From Acanthochromis polyacanthus (taxonomy: Eukaryota; Chordata; Actinopteri; Pomacentridae): a stretch of DNA of 64,000 nucleotides. Both the position numbers and the translations under genes were made by a program. Position 1 is the first letter of the stretch, and every line of letters begins with the position of its first letter. The DNA is taken from assembly GCF_021347895.1 (NCBI RefSeq), contig NC_067134.1, positions 27,130,152 to 27,194,151 of the forward strand. The letters run 5' to 3'. Shown one piece after another: positions 59,203 to 64,000 of this stretch. Under the pieces are notes generated by a model. The model searched no databases. It saw only the letters and a list, made by a program, of their open reading frames with translations, and was not told the origin of the DNA.

Positions 59203-59206
59203 TCTA

Positions 59207-60842
<1,636 letters not shown>

Positions 60843-61432
60843 TATATCTATATCGCTGCGGTCGATACTAGTTAACACACTATCAGGAACAATAAGCTAT
60901 AAAAAATAAGGTATTTTTGTTGTTCTTCTATCAGTAAGTCAATCAACTCTGTCTCTGTGTGTGCTATTGTGTTCAGAGGTGCTGAATGTAAAGCATGTAA
61001 AGTGGTGTTGCTCCAGGGTTATTGGAGGATAACTTATCTGTTGGGACTTTATGAGTGGAAATGTAAATGCAATAGTGCATCTGTAGCTGTAGGCGATACT
61101 CAGGCTGCAGCGAGCATGTGCCTGTGTGATGAGAGACAATTATGTAAGGAGTACATCTTGAATATTATAGAAATATTACTGCTATCGGTACTTTCTACAC
61201 AAACATTTGGCATAAACACTTGGAGAAATGTGAATATTTCAGGCTGCTGTCCCGATCCGTTATGAAGCTGCGGTGACGCATCGGTGCAGGGCCGGCAGGT
61301 ACATTTCATCAGCTCATTTGCAAATATGAGGGTGAAACCAAGTGGCTGGATCGGTGTTTTTGATATGGACTACTGGACCAGTGCCACACGTATGCGAGGA
61401 AGTTCTACTGTGTGGATGTGCATCTGTGCATG

Positions 61433-61435
<3 letters not shown>

Positions 61436-61485
<50 letters not shown>
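61436..61485 (+). repeat. (GT)n microsatellite, about 25 units
   Basis: Uninterrupted TG run preceded by degenerate TG-rich sequence. Confidence 0.9.
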
Positions 61486-61486
<1 letters not shown>

Positions 61487-62197
61487 CGTGCACAAGCTTG
61501 AAGCCTTCTGGACAGGGCCGAGGGTGAAGGGGAGTGCTAACACACTCTCCTTGTCAGCGGCAAGGGTAATTACTCCTGGCTGAAATTACTCAACATTTGT
61601 TTATAAGCTCCCCTGAGCACACTGTAAATAGATTGTCTGCTCAAGTCCAATGCCATTGAAGCCCTGCTGTTGCCGGGGACTCTGCATTCACTTCAATGCC
61701 ATCTTTACTTGACTTCACGCATTCAGCCAGAATTTTCTTATGCGCTCCGTGTTTCTTTAATGAAACAGTTATGTTCCAGACCTTGCCATAACTAAATGTT
61801 GCGGCTCTCCCGTCGTGTCGAGTGACTTTCTTTGTCCTCCTCCTGGAGCGTTTCTTTGCGAGGGCTCTTGATATTTTCACTCTTCGTATAACTTTGCATG
61901 TGGTCGAGTTGAATCTATTAATCCAGTATTGATCTCTGCTTTGCCGCCCTTTTCATGGCTACGCTCTCCTTCCCTATCTCTCCATCTACCTCTTTCTGTA
62001 CCAACAATAGCCGAGATCTTTTTAGCATGCATATAAAGCGAGGGAGAGAGAAAACGAAAGCACTCCAAGTCAAGGTCCATCCATGTAGTTATTGTATGAG
62101 ATGGTTCCTGTCAAAAATGACAGTTTGAAACACTTGACCCACAAAAATGAATTCTTGGCCAGGGCCAAGTGACAGCCCAAAGTAATTCATTCTTTTG

Positions 62198-62390
62198 AAA
62201 TGTTGAGGGAGATGGAGAGAGAAGTGAGGAGAAGGGGAGTGACATGGAGAGCGATAGAGCAAGACAGAGAGACGGAGAGGAAGGAGGGGGAAGAAGACAA
62301 GAGAAGCAAAGAGAGAAAGAGCATTAAAGAAAGTGGCAGTAGTAAGACAGATTAATGGGAGGCAAGGAGGGGAGGAGAAAAACACAAGAA
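62198..62390 (+). repeat. polypurine tract
   Basis: About 190 bp of mostly A/G on this strand (gagggagatggagagagaag and similar). It is comparable with 34560-34890, and in complementary form with 44290-44520. Confidence 0.7.
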
Positions 62391-62635
62391 ATCAAAGCAT
62401 CTTAGCCATAGGTGGAGGACACGTCTTACTGTTAAGATTTATATCATCTGTGTAGCCATCATCTGCGTGTTTAAGAACCTTTCAGTGACCTGAAACACAC
62501 CAGTGGGAAATGGAGGTTTCAAAGACTCAACTAAGCGATGAAGCTGGTAATGATCAGCTTTTAATTTCAGCCAACTCATTGTTCAAGAATGACTGTATTT
62601 CAGTTAATCTGCTTGTATCGCATGTCACTGTAAAC

Positions 62636-63520
62636 CAGGGGTGTCAAACATGCGGTCTGCGGGTCAAAACCGGTCCTCCAGAGGGTCCAGTCCGGCCCTT
62701 AAAGGCATTAGAGGAGATTTAATTTCCTACGACTTTGAACGGAGCATGCGTATGCGCACATACAACTTCTCCCTATGTTTTTTTATGTTTAACTTAGTCT
62801 TCTTTCTTTACGGTTCCCACTTTGTTTGGTGCGTTGTCAGGATTACTGCACTGATGTGTAAAAGAATGTACATTTATAATCATTGCTTTTTTGTTTTTTT
62901 ATCATGTTTTTGTCTGACTTTTAGCGTTTGTCTCATGTTTTTTGCCGTTTTGTGTTTCCTTTTAGTCTCGCTCGTGTTTTTTGTCTGATTTTTGTCATTT
63001 TGCGTTTTGCTTTATTCGTCGTTTTGTGTCACATTTTTGTCATTTTGCGTTTTTTGTCTTGCTTGTGTTGTCAGCTTATTTGTTGTTGTTTTCTCTCTTC
63101 GGTCATTTATTGTCTAATTTCTTGTCGTTTGTCCATTTTTTTGTTGCTTTCTAACTTTTTTGTCCAATTTTCTGTCATTTTGTTGCTCACTTTTGTTGTT
63201 TTGTGTCTCGCTGTTGTAGTGCTTTGTCTTTTTGTATTTTGTCATTTTGACCATGAAGTAAAATACGACATCATTCACTTCCAGACACCTGAATGTTGTA
63301 CTCCTTTGTAGACACTGTGATCTGGAATTTGTAATGTGTAAATGATAAACTGAGGCTGTATGTTGTTGAAATTACACTTATTCTTCTTAAGAAATTTCAG
63401 GTTGGTCGTAAATGATAGCTCACCAACTTTGAACATTTTCAGAATGTGCTTTTTGCACTAAATGGGAAATAATTGCAGTTGTGGTTATTTATGGGTTGTT
63501 ATGCTGGGATTGTCAGGACT
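62636..63520 (+). mobile_element. hAT-like non-coding element, copy 4, right end missing
   Basis: Left end CAGGGGTGTCAAACATGCGG, identical over 20 bases to copy 1, followed by gtcaaaaccggtcctccagagggtccagtccggccc. The T-rich minisatellite core spans about 62880-63245. The distal unique part (gtgatctggaatttgtaatgtg, tgataaactgaggctg) matches copy 2 up to about 63515. The right TIR is absent. No transposase is encoded. Confidence 0.65.
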
Positions 63521-63596
63521 TTATCAAACATCTCAAGCAGCATCTTGCACCATGTACAGCCGGTAAAATCTAGTGATGCTTTTCGTCGTTTCAGGA

Positions 63597-63785
63597 AATA
63601 AATCTGTAGTTTGCGGCCGTCGCTGCAGCGCGGATCGTCCACATGTTATGATGTTGGCGGTTTGATTCCCCTTCATGTGTCGAAGTGTCCTCATTCAATT
63701 GGGAGCGCCCAGTGATAGGTGAGTGTGTAGGTGTGTGTGGGTGAATGAGAACCCAGCTCAGGTTACATAAAACGGTTTCGCCTGC
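63597..63785 (+). repeat. degraded tRNA-derived SINE
   Basis: GGTTTGATTCC at 63659-63669 matches the RNA polymerase III B box (GGTTCGANTCC). It is followed by catgtgtcgaagtgtcct and gtgagtgtgtaggtgtgtgtgggtgaatgaga, which are landmarks of fish tRNA-derived SINEs. The A-box side is poorly preserved, so it is probably inactive. Confidence 0.5.
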
Positions 63786-64000
63786 CTGACTTTGAAATTA
63801 AGGAGCCATTTTTCAAGTATTTTCAGGGTTCTTGTGTCCTTATGAGCTGAATATGTGCAGGTGTAGCAGTGTTAGTGTGTGCAGTGGTTTATTATGCAGA
63901 ATATGTTTCTATGGGAATAGAAATGGCCGAACATATGGAATGTGAGACTGTACTTGTTCCACTTCTCAGAGCTGCTATTCTTCTTTCACTGTAGACTGTC
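63786..64000. other. terminal non-coding flank
   Basis: Unique AT-rich sequence; nothing recognisable. Confidence 0.4.

Larger units (their letters stand above)
60845..62635. other. intergenic sequence without genes
   Basis: Contains (GT)n at 61436-61485 and a purine-biased stretch at 62198-62390. Frames here are artefacts of these repeats or short and unsupported. Confidence 0.35.

Overview
The window is vertebrate nuclear DNA and reads as a teleost fish genome, probably a spiny-rayed lineage. It has one real host gene spread over about 40 kb, very long non-coding stretches, many (CA)n and (TCC)n microsatellites, and a repeat mix typical of fishes: Tc1/mariner elements with long IR/DR ends, non-coding hAT, piggyBac and pogo derivatives, and 3' fragments of L2/Rex-like LINEs. 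There are no operons, CRISPR arrays or bacterial-type genes.

The host gene is fidgetin (fign) on the + strand. A CpG-rich promoter with an NRF-1-type palindrome (3046-3055) precedes a probable non-coding first exon ending at a CAG|GTAAGG donor (3315/3316). A tiny coding exon (4134-4158) supplies MISSSSVY plus the first base of the next codon. A 31.3-kb intron follows, then one large exon (35503-37772) encodes the rest of a 764-residue AAA ATPase of the katanin/spastin/fidgetin group. A probable 3' UTR of about 5 kb ends near an ATTAAA signal at 42699. The AAA module is intact in length and frame, but the Walker A lysine is arginine.

Region by region: 1-3.0 kb holds two copies of a hAT-like element with a (TTTTTGTC)-type minisatellite core. 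3.0-4.2 kb is the fign promoter and 5' exons. 4.2-35.5 kb is the intron, with a piggyBac-like MITE containing a near-perfect hairpin (10.4-10.9 kb), LINE and Tc1-like fragments (13.1-14.3 kb), a pogo/Tigger-like cluster (16.3-18.3 kb), a third inverted copy of the hAT element (23.8-24.8 kb), two local tandem duplications (26.5-27.1 and 31.8-32.4 kb) and several unique stretches that look like candidate conserved non-coding elements. 35.5-42.7 kb is the main exon and 3' UTR. 42.7-64 kb is intergenic, with an ATGG minisatellite and LINE tail (46.8-48.0 kb), a TTAGC-rich degenerate repeat (50.4-51.3 kb), a 574-bp TIR element with a perfect 9-bp target duplication and a RecQ-type helicase fragment (55.9-56.5 kb), an apparently intact Tc1-like transposon (59.2-60.8 kb) and a fourth hAT copy followed by a degraded tRNA-derived SINE (62.6-63.8 kb).

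Most open frames in the window lie in low-complexity sequence and are not genes. The strongest candidates for something new are the Walker A substitution in this fign copy, the hAT family that carries and expands a TTTTTGTC minisatellite, the 574-bp element with the helicase fragment, and the young, coding-intact Tc1 element. Family names come from recalled protein and repeat patterns; no database search was run.
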